From Todiramphus chloris collaris (taxonomy: Eukaryota > Chordata > Aves > Coraciiformes > Alcedinidae): 64,000 nucleotides of DNA. Below the pieces are notes generated by a model. It saw only the letters and a list, made by a program, of their open reading frames with translations, ran no database searches and was not told where the DNA came from. The stretch is taken from the NCBI GenBank assembly GCA_025345505.1, contig JANVCC010000018.1:35973191-36037190 (forward strand). The letters are read 5' to 3'. The position numbers were made by a program, and so were the translations under genes. This document shows, one piece after another, positions 25,670-37,576 of the stretch; position 1 is the first letter of the stretch, and the number at the start of each line of letters is the position of its first letter.

Positions 25670-28140
25670 CAGACTGCGCTGAGGAGCAGCAGCTGAATGG
25701 CTCAGTGATAAAGTACACGATAACTCAAGTGGGTGCTAGCTACAAGTGCTTGCAAGTATTAAGAATAACACACCAAGTCAAGCCCGACCGTTCCTAAAGC
25801 AAAGAGCTGACAGCTGAGGTGGGTGGACAGCCAGACAGATCAACAGCGTAATAAGGGAAAACAGCTTTCTGTACAGTGTAAAGGACTCGAAGAGAGAGTG
25901 GCAAAACAATGCTCAGAGCAAAAGCAAGCTAGAAAGTATTTTAATCTTTTCTAGCAGCAAACTTCTCTTTGACTTCTTACTGCTTTCTGCGTTGCTCCAG
26001 GATAAATATCAAGCGCCTCAGTCAGTACTACTCCCTTGACATGAGACATCCTTAGTATGGGTGAGGGATTAGAAGCCTGTGAAGGTACAAGTCAGGGCTG
26101 CAAATCCACGTTCTCCAGCAAACCCAGGGGCAGTCATCAACCAGCAAGAATTATGCTGTTCACTTTGGTCCCTCAGAATTTCCGCGCCCAAACTTCCTAA
26201 GATTTAACTCTCTGTCCGCCAGAACAATGTCAATGTAACTGCACAGGTTAAATGAGAGACGAGCCAAAGACAGTCTAAGTAGTTAGGACCCACTGCCTGG
26301 GAAGCTCAAAAGCTGGCTGCAGCCAGCACCTTTACCTCAGCAGAGAGCTATGTAACATAAGTCTGCTGCTGCTCCTCCCTTCTAGGCTCCTCAATAAATC
26401 ACACTGAAAGATCTTCACAGGGTCAAAGCAGCATAGAAAAATGATTTCAAATATTATGTTACTAAGCAGTAGCACACCACTGGAAAATAAAATGTAATTT
26501 ATGTCTCAGCACAGATAGAGTCGGCTCAGCTAGTCCCGGAAAGCACTTCTAGAGCACAAAGCAGAACAGAGTTTATTATGGAGATGACTAGCAAGTAAGC
26601 ACATTTCCTTCATGTGCTTTTTACAACCTAAACATTGCCCAGTACGTGTATACCAACTAAAATTTTGGCTTGTCAATACTGTAATATAACAGGGACAGAG
26701 CATAAATACAGTCTCAAACAACACAGAGGTGTGGGTGAGATAATTTTAGGCTACCTAATTAAAAACAATTGGAATTTTAAAGCTATGTTGACATGATATC
26801 AGGAGTTAAACTGTAACTTTTAGATCACTCCACACACAGCTGCCTGTTAGATGCATTTTCAAACACTGTATCAAAACATAAAGAACCAGTGGAAACCAGT
26901 GGTCTCTATCTCCACATCATGTGTCCAACAGTGAGAACACTTATTAAAGGAGAAAACTCTGAGACTTTCTGAGGTTGTTTCCCTTCTAACCCCTCCAACA
27001 TTCAGATGCCAGCATCCAGCTGCAAGAGCCTGGACTCCTGTTGAAGAAGACAGACACGTGTGGAAAACAGGAAACTGTGATTATTTTCAGTTCAAATAGA
27101 AGGATTATTGTAGTATAGACTTGTGGGGCTTTTTTTCTAGACTACTGCCAGGTCTAGGTCTACCCCAAAATAAAACTAGTTTTTGTCATTTTGCCATTAC
27201 TCCATTAAGACACGTGACATACCAGTTTTCAATTAGTGCCCTTTTATTATTCCCTGTTTGACTCAGTCTCCACTATTTTGGATGCAGAGGGATCTTCGGC
27301 TCAGCAACAGCACAATTTAATATCATTATTCAAGTTCTCCACAGATCTTGCCAACTTCTTTCAAGAAAAATAGAGAAAAACTAGGACATGTAATTCTAAT
27401 ATTTGCTGTACAGAAAATGAACATGAGTAGAAAGAAGTAAGCCAGAAAAAAACCTGATAGGGCTGACAGCCTATTGTAAAGCATCAGTTGAAAGCTCAGG
27501 CAGACTTTTTCTTCTGCTTCATGGATTCACAAACTGAGATCCAAACAAGGTTTGCAAGTATAAAAATAAACAAACTAGCATTTTCCTGAACAATAGTTGC
27601 ACTACAGGACAAACCCTTGATGATATTGATTGTCTGGCAAAGAGTGTGAAAGTTGGAGCCCTAAGTTTATCATAACAGTTGTTTTCCTCCCACTTGGCAA
27701 AATACAACATTGTCTTAGCAGAGGGGCATTCAGAACTTGGGGTTTTCAAAACGATGAGATTTTTCCTTTTGTCTTGAGGTGAAAGCACAGACAGTTGGAA
27801 TCAGCTCAAAATATAATATCTTCAGCCTCAAATCATGTTCGCAACCAAGACAGGACATTGTCGCATCACCTACTTTGGCACACAGACAGGTAAACTAAGA
27901 TCCGCACAGGCCAGTCCTGGCAGAGGCCATGCCCCACGGTACTTCAGTTCAGCAACGCACTGTGACATTTGCTTTCAACAGTTCCACTGGAATTTGAGTT
28001 TGAAAGGCCATGATCAGAGGGTATCCAGGGGATTCCCCTTTCTGCCCCACGGCTGACATAACCCTACACATGATCTGCTGCACGGCAGGTCTCTAGGGCA
28101 ACGGTTCACTTCCAGAGACAGCCGCACAGAGATAAAATGA
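25670..28140. other. CpG-richer unique patch(es)
   Basis: Two sub-patches, about 25670-26290 and 27835-28130, carry roughly a dozen and nine CpG respectively, against near absence in most of the window outside repeats. They include a TTCCGCGCCC string near 26180 that resembles an E2F-type site. I recognise no exon in either. They may be conserved regulatory sequence, an unrecognised exon or an old transposon. Confidence 0.3.
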
Positions 28141-29731
28141 CCCAGGAGAAATCAAGCACAATCATGGAGAGTCTGACAAGTAAAACAAAAAATCTGGTGT
28201 TCTGCGTACTCTGAGGTAAAAAAAAAATCTTTCTGAGTTTACTGATTTGTGTCTGCAGCAGTTGACAGCCATTTATCACTTCTTATCTCTACCGAGATAT
28301 ACAAATCAAAATAATTGACAAATGCACAACTTGGGACTGAATACACAGAGAAACAGGACATAGAGCCTCAGAACGCAAGAAGAGATTCCTATTTAACCTA
28401 TCATGGGTAGAGCACAGAAGACTTTACCACAGATGATTGCAATGTAACGGACAAGAAATACATCCTCCTGAATTAGGCAACCAAAATGTTCACATCTTAA
28501 TTGGAAATGTGGACTATTCACCTGCATGGATAACTAGTACTGGCCAGTCCTTGAAAACTGTGATTTCATTCGATCTCACTCTGCCAGCATTCAGGAGATT
28601 CTTCAATTTTATGGCCTCTGAATGTACAACCCAATAACAATTGTGACCTTGGGTATTAAAGTATCATGTTGAAACAATCAACGGCTGCTGCCATACCCGA
28701 GAGTTCACTGTACACAGATCCCGTTTCCAAGCTCACAAAATGCAAAGGGAGCAGACAATGCAGGTGCATACTTATTTCTTAACATATAGATATGATTTCA
28801 GCAGTTGTACATCAGTGCAACTCTATTAAAATCAATTACTTGATTTTGGTTTATGACCATGTTCTTTCTACAACTCTACAAGAAGATTATTTTTCAGTAA
28901 ATATATCTCAAGGGACATTTAATTAGTGCTCCTAACTACTAACTGGGAGTATGGACAAATAGAAGCTACTGGATTTCGTGCTATGAACTGTTCAGGACAC
29001 TCAGTCCCACTATGATGGTGATTCTTCTGCAGCTGCGAGAACAAACACAGATTCAGATATGCTTACTTATCAACAGCTGCTTACTTCAGATTTGCATCAA
29101 CACACAACTGATGGACTCTAATTACAAAGGAAGACAGAAGCATCATAAAAAAGTTGAACTGGTATGTATCACCATGAATTGAGATCTCTGTGTATTCAAT
29201 TTGTAAGAATCGTTCCTCTTCAGACACATGATAGGTACAAATGACAGCTCAATGTGCCTGAAACAATGTTTTCTTAGGAAAATTGCTATGACTGCTGAGA
29301 ACTTCAGCAGTAATACACAGAAGGACAGCAGACAAAACTGTGAATGTTTCACTCCCTATTTTACAGGTTTTCACCACTGCAAATCTTTATTTTTAGCTGA
29401 GAATTTTGTTTTCATTAGTTTCTTTTTGAAGCCAAGAAGACTTTATATAATGATTCTGGATACTCCAGTCTAAGTTTGATGAAATGTCTTTAAACAACAA
29501 ATTTAATTTAAACAGTGACTCACTGTTTATAAATCCAAACACATTTCCTGCCTTAGTCTACATTTCATACAACTGGAAGAAGCAGCACTACAAGAAGTTC
29601 TCCATTGCTATATAATGGAAAGTCATGCAACTACAGAAGACAAACCTTTACTCTGGAAGGGTTTATGGGCCCCAGGGATCTCTTTTTCCTAGAAGTAACA
29701 CCTTTATACTGAAACAGCAGCTGTTCCTTAC

Positions 29732-29870
29732 CTGAAAAGAGTTCATGTATCGAAGTGAAGGTGGCAAAGAGATGGTACTCAAACCCAGTATCAGCAGTAA
29801 TTCCAAACACGCTTCTGATGGAAACTTCAAACGATGAACTCCAATATCACTTTCCCATGCATCAGCAAGG
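29732..29870 (-). CDS. UBE3D: UBE3D penultimate coding exon, HECT-like C-terminus
   Basis: The acceptor (AACTTTATAG) ends at 29871 and the donor (CAG/GTAAGG) follows 29732. One base (C) joins GA of the previous exon to give aspartate, then 46 codons follow. The peptide includes AWESDIGVH, CLELLLIL and SLPPSLRYMNSFQ, matching human LWESDISVH, CLELLLIL and LPSSLRRVNSFQ. This is the short HECT-like tail (about the last 35 residues in human), reported to be needed for self-ubiquitination; the cysteine before LELLLIL is kept, but I cannot say from sequence whether it is catalytic. In human only about six residues (VAFLKM) follow, so one tiny terminal exon should lie further left. If the donor were not used, translation would continue 22 codons into the intron to a stop at 29663-29665. 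Confidence 0.95.
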
Positions 29871-30893
29871 CTATAAAGTTAAAAAAAAAAGCCAAACAAA
29901 CCACAAAGTTTTTCATTCTCTTAAATACAAGTTTCAAATAAATATTAGAATATCATAGCATTTTGATAAAAGATCTATTCACATGTTCTCTGTAAAAGTC
30001 ACAGACAAGTGTGTTTTCCCAGAAATACAACATGCGTTTATAGTATCTTCTCCATACCACTGGTTTTACAAAAAGATACAAAGTGTGGAAGGATAATCTA
30101 GTATGAATTAGAACAATTGGTTCATGTTTCTAAGTCAAAGTACGTTTCTGAACTAAATGTCATCTGCCACTGGCAATTTCCCATTGTATAGTGTTTTTAC
30201 AAATAGATATTCTATGTAGAACATAATGCCTCCACTTTTTATTTTATTTCCAGAAGGAAAAATGTGCTTTCCTTTCTGAAAAGAGAGGTCAGGCATGATT
30301 GTCAAAAATTAATGTTCATGATGCTCTCACTGGAACCTTACTGTCAATAGCAAATAAAACCTCAATCCCAGTTCAATTTATACAGCTTTCTGCTTTAGGT
30401 GTATTAAAGGAGTTAAGTTTTCTAGAGCTAGTCATAAAAACAACCTTCTCAAAGCACATTTCTATAAATTGTTCTTGCTACCACATGCTGAAGAACAAGA
30501 TTAGTTCAACAAGATTAACTCAAAATACAAGAACATTCCACTTCCTATTGTTCAGGGTTGTTTCTTCCTTAATGCACAAACTGTCAGACTGATCAGTGAT
30601 CCAGTAAGTTTAGTAATTTTATCTCAGCCACTGGTGTCAGATACTCCAGAGCAAGACAAACGTCAATTATGCTCAGCAGAGAATTTGGGGAGACAACACT
30701 TTCTATCATTCCACATCCAAGACTTCATAATTTCAATAAATAATTTTTGTACAGTATTTCATTTTTAAATTCCTCCAGCTCTTCTGAAATATATTATTCT
30801 GCTCATGAACATATCAACTTGTTTTACTGTCCTATCCAGAAATAGCTGCATTTTGCTGAGCACCTAAAAGAGTAGGCATCACCTGGACAGTCA

Positions 30894-30920
30894 GCATGGT
30901 GAAAAATGAGCATGGTGAAA
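30894..30920. repeat. Short direct repeat beside the truncated LTR
   Basis: AGCATGGTGAAAA occurs twice within about 30 bp, directly left of the truncated LTR. It could mark the deletion or rearrangement that removed the LTR's 5' end. Confidence 0.7.
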
Positions 30921-30924
30921 ACTA

Positions 30925-31930
30925 AAAGACAGACCTGCCACTGGCCAAGGCCAAGCTCATCAGTGATGGTAGTAGCAACTCTATGATAATATATCTAGGA
31001 AGGAGTAAAGAAACCAAACAATTGCAGATGGAAAAGAGGAGTAAGAATACATGAGAGAAACAACTCTGCAGACACCAAGGTCAGTGAAGAAGGAGGGGGA
31101 GAAGGTGCAAAGATTCCAATGCAGCCCACAGTGAAGAGCACGGTGAGGCAGGCTGTACCCCTGCAGCCCATTGCAGGTTAATGGTGGAGCAGATATCCAC
31201 CTGTAGTTCATGAAGGACCCCACATCACAACAGCTGGTTGCCCAAGGAAGGCTGGGACCCTGTGAGAAGCCTGCACTGGAGCATGCTCCTGACAGGACAT
31301 GGGCAGCAGTGGAGAGAGAGGAGACTACGCTGGAACTGGTTTGCTGGCAGGACTTGTGACCCCATGAGGAACCCACGCTGGAGCAGTCAGTTCCTGAAGG
31401 ACTACATCCCATAGAAGGGACCCATGCTGGGGTAGTTCATGAAGAACTGTAGCCTGTGAGAAGGACTCATACTGGAGAATTTCATGGATGACTGTCTCCT
31501 GTGGGAGGGACCCCTCGCTAGAGCAGGTGAAGACTGGGAAGAGTCCTCCCTCAAAAGAGGAAGGAGCAGCAGAAACAACATGTGATGAACTGACCACAAC
31601 CCCACTCCTCATCCCTTGTGCTGCTGAGGCAAGGGGCAGGAGGTACAGAATTCAGAAGCAAAGTCAAGCCCAGGACAAAGGGAGGTGTGGGGGGAAGGTG
31701 TTTAAAGATTTAGTTTTTATTTCTCATTATCCTACTCTGATTTGACTGGTAATAAATTACACTAATTTCCCCAAGTCAAGTCTTTTTTTCTTGTGATGGT
31801 AATTGCTGAATGATTTCTCCCTGTCCTTATCTGGACTCATAAGCCTTTCTTTGTATTTTCTCTCCCCTGTTCAACTGAGGAGGGGAGTGATAGGCTTTGG
31901 TGGGCACCTGGCTTCCAGACAACCCACCAT
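30925..31930 (+). mobile_element. 5'-truncated LTR related to the one at 21297-22410
   Basis: Same family and orientation as the LTR at 21297-22410, aligned with an offset near 9,520 bp. It lacks roughly the first 130 bp: alignment starts around AGACAGACCTGCC, and no matching target-site duplication was found. The core 31043-31878 is about 97% identical to 21521-22360, but the first ~110 bp and last ~50 bp are much more diverged. AATAAA occurs at 31751-31756. The longest open frame in the window (143 codons, minus strand, 30981-31412) lies here and is a by-product of the GGACC/GGAGCA-type internal repeats. It lies in the large UBE3D intron, antisense to the gene. Ends are approximate. Confidence 0.82.
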
Positions 31931-32227
31931 ACCACATACGGCTGAGACCATACTGAAGTACAGAGGCCAAAACCTGCCACACATTAACAGCCTTCACAAT
32001 ATGTAGTGTGTGATTAGACACTTAGACTGTGCCAGAGAGCTCTGGAAAAGCTGTTTAACGCTACCATAAAAACCCCGTCTGCTACGACAGGGATGTGATC
32101 CGTTCAGAAGATACCCTGCAGTATTTTCACTACTGAAAGGTACAAGCTCCAGACTTTGCAAGTAGCCAAGCCCAAGAGAGGCTGCCCTGACTGGTCCAGA
32201 GATTCTGCAAATGCTCCAGGACTATCT

Positions 32228-32362
32228 CACAGAATCATTTAGGTTGGAAAAGACCCTTGGGATCATCGTGTCCAACCATTAGCTCTACTCTACAAGTTCA
32301 CCCCTAGACCATATCCCTCAACAGCACATCTAAGTGCTGCTTAAATATATCCAGGGATGGAT
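32228..32362 (-). mobile_element. CR1 LINE 3' fragment (minus strand)
   Basis: Reverse complement of a CR1 tail: ACAGAATCATTTAGGTTGG, AAAAGACCCTTGGGATCATC, GTGTCCAACC, then the conserved upstream part ending near TCCAGGGATGG. The 3' end is at the left and the element is 5'-truncated at about 32362. Confidence 0.88.
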
Positions 32363-33228
32363 CTAGCTCTAGACAATGAGCACTCAGTAGACAGTAACCA
32401 AGGAGTCTTGTTAATTGTAATCCAGAATTGAGTTTTGTAGTTCATTATCATTGGTTAACTTCATTTCCCCACATATAATTAGACACTTGCCTTCATAACA
32501 TTCCTTACTAGATATTTGTCTACGTTTTCTTACAAACTTGTCTAGTGATACAGGCAAACTCAGCTGAAGTTAGAAAAACTGAGGCTTTCAATTTTTTTCA
32601 GAAAACAGCAAGTCTAAAGAAAGCACTGTGCAGGAACCTTCAAACACAGCTAGAGTTTTGATACTGGAGGTGATACGCTCTGGAAGTTCTGGGTCTTAAG
32701 GAGGTGTTTCGTCAGGTGAACATGCTCTCTGCAAAGAAACTTTTCAGAACTCCAAGCAATATTCAAAACATCACAACTTAAGTCAGTACCCTGATTCTAT
32801 CCTTGTGTTTTGATTTAAGGGGTTTTTTTGGAGCTGTTTCCTCACTTTAAAGTCCAACTCTTACATCCCTGACACTGCACTAGGGCAGGTTTTTTGTGGC
32901 TGTTAGTTTATCTGGAGGAAAGACTGCATAAAGACATCTAGCCTAATTATATCGTAATTCTTGTTTATTAATGGATCAGTTATTAGTATTTCCTGAAACG
33001 ATTCCACTCTACTCCCTTATTACAAACCACATACGTACTAGCACTTACTGCTCCAGGAACTCTCATGTCAGGAATTAGTCTTTATGACTTTTCACAGCAT
33101 TTAACACAAGGGGATGTGGGAAGTCATTGCTTTATTAGATCATGTCTTTGTTCTTCTTCACCCCTATTACTCTTGGGAGTATTTTTCATAATCTTCCTTG
33201 TAAATGAAGGAGAAAAATGTCTATGTTT

Positions 33229-33329
33229 AAAAGAAAAAAGAAAAAAAAAAGAGGAAAAAAAACAACCCAAACCCAAAACAAACAAACAAAATACAAACAC
33301 AAAACAACAAACAAAACAACAAACCCACC
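33229..33329. repeat. A/C-rich low-complexity tract
   Basis: Runs of A with scattered C (AAC/AAAC units), preceded by an A/G-rich part. It creates spurious open frames on both strands. In the UBE3D transcript it would be U/G-rich. Confidence 0.95.
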
Positions 33330-36300
33330 CTGGCTTTTTCACCTTATTTTCACAGAATTTTTCTGCATAAGGAGAATTGTCTCACTTTTAGTGCAGGAGA
33401 GGAGACTTTGTTTTCTCTTTACCGAAGGAGGCAGATTGGCTGATAGTGTTCCTTAGGAGAGTGAGCACTCAAAGAGAACAACTCAGCCACTCAGCTCAAT
33501 GCTTCCTCCCAGACCAATCCCAAATGCCAGAAGTCTGAGCTGGTTAAGAGTTTCTCAGACATGCAAACAAAACTGTCTTTTTCTCTCCTGATCTTAAAAA
33601 AAAAAAAATTCAATTTGACATTAAAATAGGATAAATTGTCAGACTGAGGGAGGGCTGAGGAAGAAGATGGGAAAGAAACCCATAGAACAGATGTGTGCAT
33701 GGTAACTCTGGATGTAGACAGGACTTTGCATGCATGTGCTCTGTTTGCCTGCTCCTTAATACCTTTACTTAGCAGCGAACTCTTGCTCCTAAGCTTCCCT
33801 TGAAAGGAAGCAGACTGGACCAACCCTGCTGCTGTATTTGATAGTAAAGACAAGAGCTAGCTTAGCTCCAAGAGAGCACACCACATCTTTCTATGCCAGC
33901 TGAAAGGAAGAAACAGATTAGGTAAAGGAAGGTGAAGTTAATGAGAGAAAAAAAATGCTATTTTTATGTTCTTCCTTCTGCAGACATTCAACTTTTCTAC
34001 ATTGCAAAGAAGCCTTGAGATTCTGGACTTCCCAGTATGGAAAAAAAAATTAAATTATGACCCTCTGTATGAAACAGAATTAATAAATTCTACACAGATT
34101 CCATAAGTCATCACTGGGTGCAAGACTGCATCTACTTTCAACTGAATTTATGACAGTTAAAATCTCACCACTACATATTGACCTTGACAGTGTTTGAGGG
34201 AGAAAACAGGCTTTAAAATAATAAGATGTAGTAAAATATACTTAGTAAAGTGGTCCAAACTAGGAGCATGCTCTGAATAAAGAAAAGGACACATCAGAGT
34301 GAATTCTTTCACAGGACATTAAATTCTCATCTGTAAATCATCATCCAGTTTTGTCTGACAGTGATCTCACCAACACAAAAACCCAAATAATTCTAAGCAT
34401 CACATCTGTCACCCCAGCCTTCTCATTTTCTCCCACTTTTCTTTACCCACCCTTCCCCAGAATTTTTAAACCTCTTAGCCTGTTTCAACCAAATTTTCTT
34501 GATGATCTCAAGTATATTAGCATTGTGGAAGTTTCATGTTTTCCTAAAAATTGGTGTCTGAGTAGTGAGGAGAAACACACATTAGTTACTCCACAGAGAA
34601 AAGCTTCTGATGGAGCTCAGGAACATAAATACCAGATAATCAAATAATGTTTACCTGAGACAATATTAGCATAAACTCAATAATATGACATTTCTATCTA
34701 GCAAAACCAACTACTATAAGCAAAGTAAACATGTTCTTCAGTCTACCATACTCCCTAATGAGTGAGCCAAACTGAGAGACTTGGTGCTTTTAATTAAGTG
34801 CACTCAATTTTGTGAGTTCAGGACAACTGAAAAAGAAAACCTCTTAAGTTTGGGGTTGAAAGAAGGGTTGGTGATAAAGGAACTGATCCCCACTAACATC
34901 AAGTCAGAGCTCTTCCCAGTGTGAACCGAACCTGAACTGCAGCATCTGCAGATTAAAGTGGCACCTCAAACTCACCCCTTCTGTTCCATTTACAAGACAG
35001 ACATCACTCTTATCCACAAAACACAATAGAAAGACATAAGATTAAAAGATATAATTTAAACCTTCATATAGCTTTCATTCTGAGAAAGACAGAACTGCAT
35101 ATGCTGAATGTTAATCAAACTGTTTAATATATTTCTGGCATACATTTCAGAACTGCAGTAGTACAGAAATTGAACAGCACAATTTTACTCCAGGGGGAAG
35201 GTACTTGGCTATATGAAATAACTATGTGCTATGTGCTAAATTGTCAGAATAGAGCATTCAAAACAAGTAAATAAAAATGAAAGGCTGAAACTATTTTCCT
35301 TCTTGACCTTTCTTTAAGGAATGGGTTGTTTGAGGGAGAAATTTAGAGTACAATATGATTGTCATGTTCCCATTAGCAGACAAAGAAATACAGATAGGTA
35401 AGTAAAATTCCTATAGTAATATGTGAAAGATGTTTTTAAAAAGGAAGTGGTGTTTTCAAAGCTGTTTAGCTGCTAACAATGGGAAATACAGGGAAATCTG
35501 GATTTCTTCAAAAAAAAATAAAAATCAACAAATGTTATCTGAAATGGAACCAATTAATTCTGAAAGCAGAGATGCACAAAACTTGAAAACAACTACTCAG
35601 ATAAGAATAAAGATAAGACAATTACTTCTTCAGAAGAAGTAATTGATTACAATGTTTTCAGATAAGCACATTTGATCCACCGAGCATCAGAAAATGGCAT
35701 TTCTTCACTGCTCATTATGGAATTAATCCCAAAGAATTGCTAAAATGCCTACAGAAGTCAGAGCAACATATGAAAAAGCAAGGTTTAAGGCATGAAAATA
35801 ATCAAATACCTTTATTTTGTAATTCCTTGTTATAAGTACTAGGAAACACACACGGTCATCCATCAGACTGTGAAACCCACCCATAATGTCTTAAGGCTTC
35901 ACAAAACCCACAATATTCATGGCATATCAGAGAAGCAAGATAAATCTTTGCATTTTAGAACAAGGAAAAAATTATAAGGATTTCCACAAGACTTTGAAAA
36001 ACTGGACCAGACTTCACATGAGATCGCATTTCTTCCAAAAGAAGCCTCTTCCATTAGTGCCAAGGTCCGTTTATCAGTTGTAATCACCCTCCATCATCCA
36101 TGAGATTCTCTTCAAAATGCAATGGTCTTGGCAACAGACAAAATAAGTCTGCTATTGAAGAGGAGCAGGGAAGCCCTTTTTTCCTTTCCAGAGCACCCCC
36201 ATCACCACCTCTAATTTACCAGGCTACTTCTATAAATACATTAACCTAGATTAGTCTAGAAAGAACAGAACTGGAAAATGAAAAAGCTTTTACTCAGAAC

Positions 36301-37152
36301 AATACTCAGGGTTGCTACCAAGGCACTGGATTAACTTGACTTGACTGGTTACAATCTAGGTAAATGCACTCTGCATTTAGAGTCCCAAATGCTGTGAAAT
36401 CCTTGAAGATTACCATGTTCTGTATGGCTTCAGTCTTCTGCTGAATCAAGGCTGTGCTGAAGAATCCAATATAAAAGCTGTCAGAAGATCAGCCCTGACT
36501 CTCAGAGTTCACTAAATGTTGTTAAAACCACACTTTCCATGAGCTACAGCTCTGATATAAATAACAGATGACTTTACTGAACCAAAGGACAAACCTGCTA
36601 AATTAAATAACTGTTTGTAAAAACAATTTAATCTAAAAACAATTCTAAATTACGGTTGATAATGTGTCTATATACTTAATATACCAGGAGGCTGAGTTAT
36701 TTATACTTTTAATTATCCTTGCAGGGATCTAAAAAAGACATAAAAATCAATGCATGCTCATTAGCTACTAAATTCTTGCCAAAATTTAAATAATATGGAA
36801 CACTAAGAAGTGCAGTGCTTCCACAGGGTACAGCAAAGTCTTTTGGAAAAAAGTAAACCTTCCTTTACAGAAACACTTCTTCCCTTCTACATCAAACATC
36901 TGCAGTCCTGTTCTAATGCCACTCAGTAGCTGGGAGCATCAAATGTATATTTTGAGCAAGTTTTCCCCGTTATCTTTACCAGTTCCATGGTATCCCGAAC
37001 CAACCAACCTCTTGCAAGAGACAACAAAGGGAAGAATGGAAATTTACCCCACTGGTGTCCTTGCAAGGAAATAAGCTGAAGAAGAGGAACACAGGAAGGG
37101 AAGTAGACAAGAGAGCAGTGATCTAGGGACCCCCATGAGGAGGTGCTTTTTC

Positions 37153-37236
37153 AGAATCATAGAATCATTAAGATTGGAAAAGACCTCTAAGATCATCAAG
37201 TCCAACTGTCACTGCCGTGACCACTGAACCATGTCC
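37153..37236 (-). mobile_element. CR1 LINE 3' tail (minus strand)
   Basis: Contains AGAATCATAGAATCATTAAG followed by ATTGGAAAAGACCTCTAAGA and TCATCAAGTCCAAC, the reverse complement of the CR1 3' terminus including two octamer units. Only about 85 bp remain. Confidence 0.88.
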
Positions 37237-37429
37237 TGTTAGAGATTTCTTGCAATGGAGTGGCCAACAATACAATGGACAACACCAGAAGCTCCATTTA
37301 TAACTTTTAAGCCTTATTTTTTTTTCAATGTATCACTATAGACATAGGATGAAGGTTCATTTAACTGAACTTCTGTGCTTTCAAGTAGTCTTAAATACTC
37401 TCTCCTGCAAAGCATTCTTATAAGAAATT

Positions 37430-37576
37430 TACTGATATATAATCCTTATAACAAAGTTACATCATATATAGTACACATACTTTCATATAGGATATATAAA
37501 TATATATTCATTATACAAAAATTAATAGTAATATACAAATATGCACATGTCTATAAATTAATATAACTAGATATAT
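37430..37576. repeat. AT-rich stretch
   Basis: About 145 bp dominated by TATATA, ATATAA and TAATATA words with few G or C. Confidence 0.85.

Larger units (their letters stand above)
1..29731 (-). other. Intron or 3' flank of UBE3D, no recognised coding exon
   Basis: This sequence lies downstream of the last recognised UBE3D exon. It contains two plus-strand CR1 fragments, two solo LTRs, short tandem duplications and simple repeats listed separately. Open frames here are short (115 codons or fewer outside the LTR), show no recognisable domain and look like chance. Outside the listed items I see nothing I can name in 740-10080, 10125-12960, 13665-16088, 16806-20970, 22416-25670 and 28140-29731. 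Whether it is intron or 3' flank depends on where the terminal exon lies. Confidence 0.7.

Noticed and set aside
30981-31412. Longest open frame in the window (143 codons, minus strand)
   Set aside because: It lies inside an LTR and arises from internal repeat units; the same frame appears broken in the other LTR copy.
33065-33370. Lysine/asparagine-rich 101-codon frame
   Set aside because: Produced by the A/C-rich low-complexity tract.
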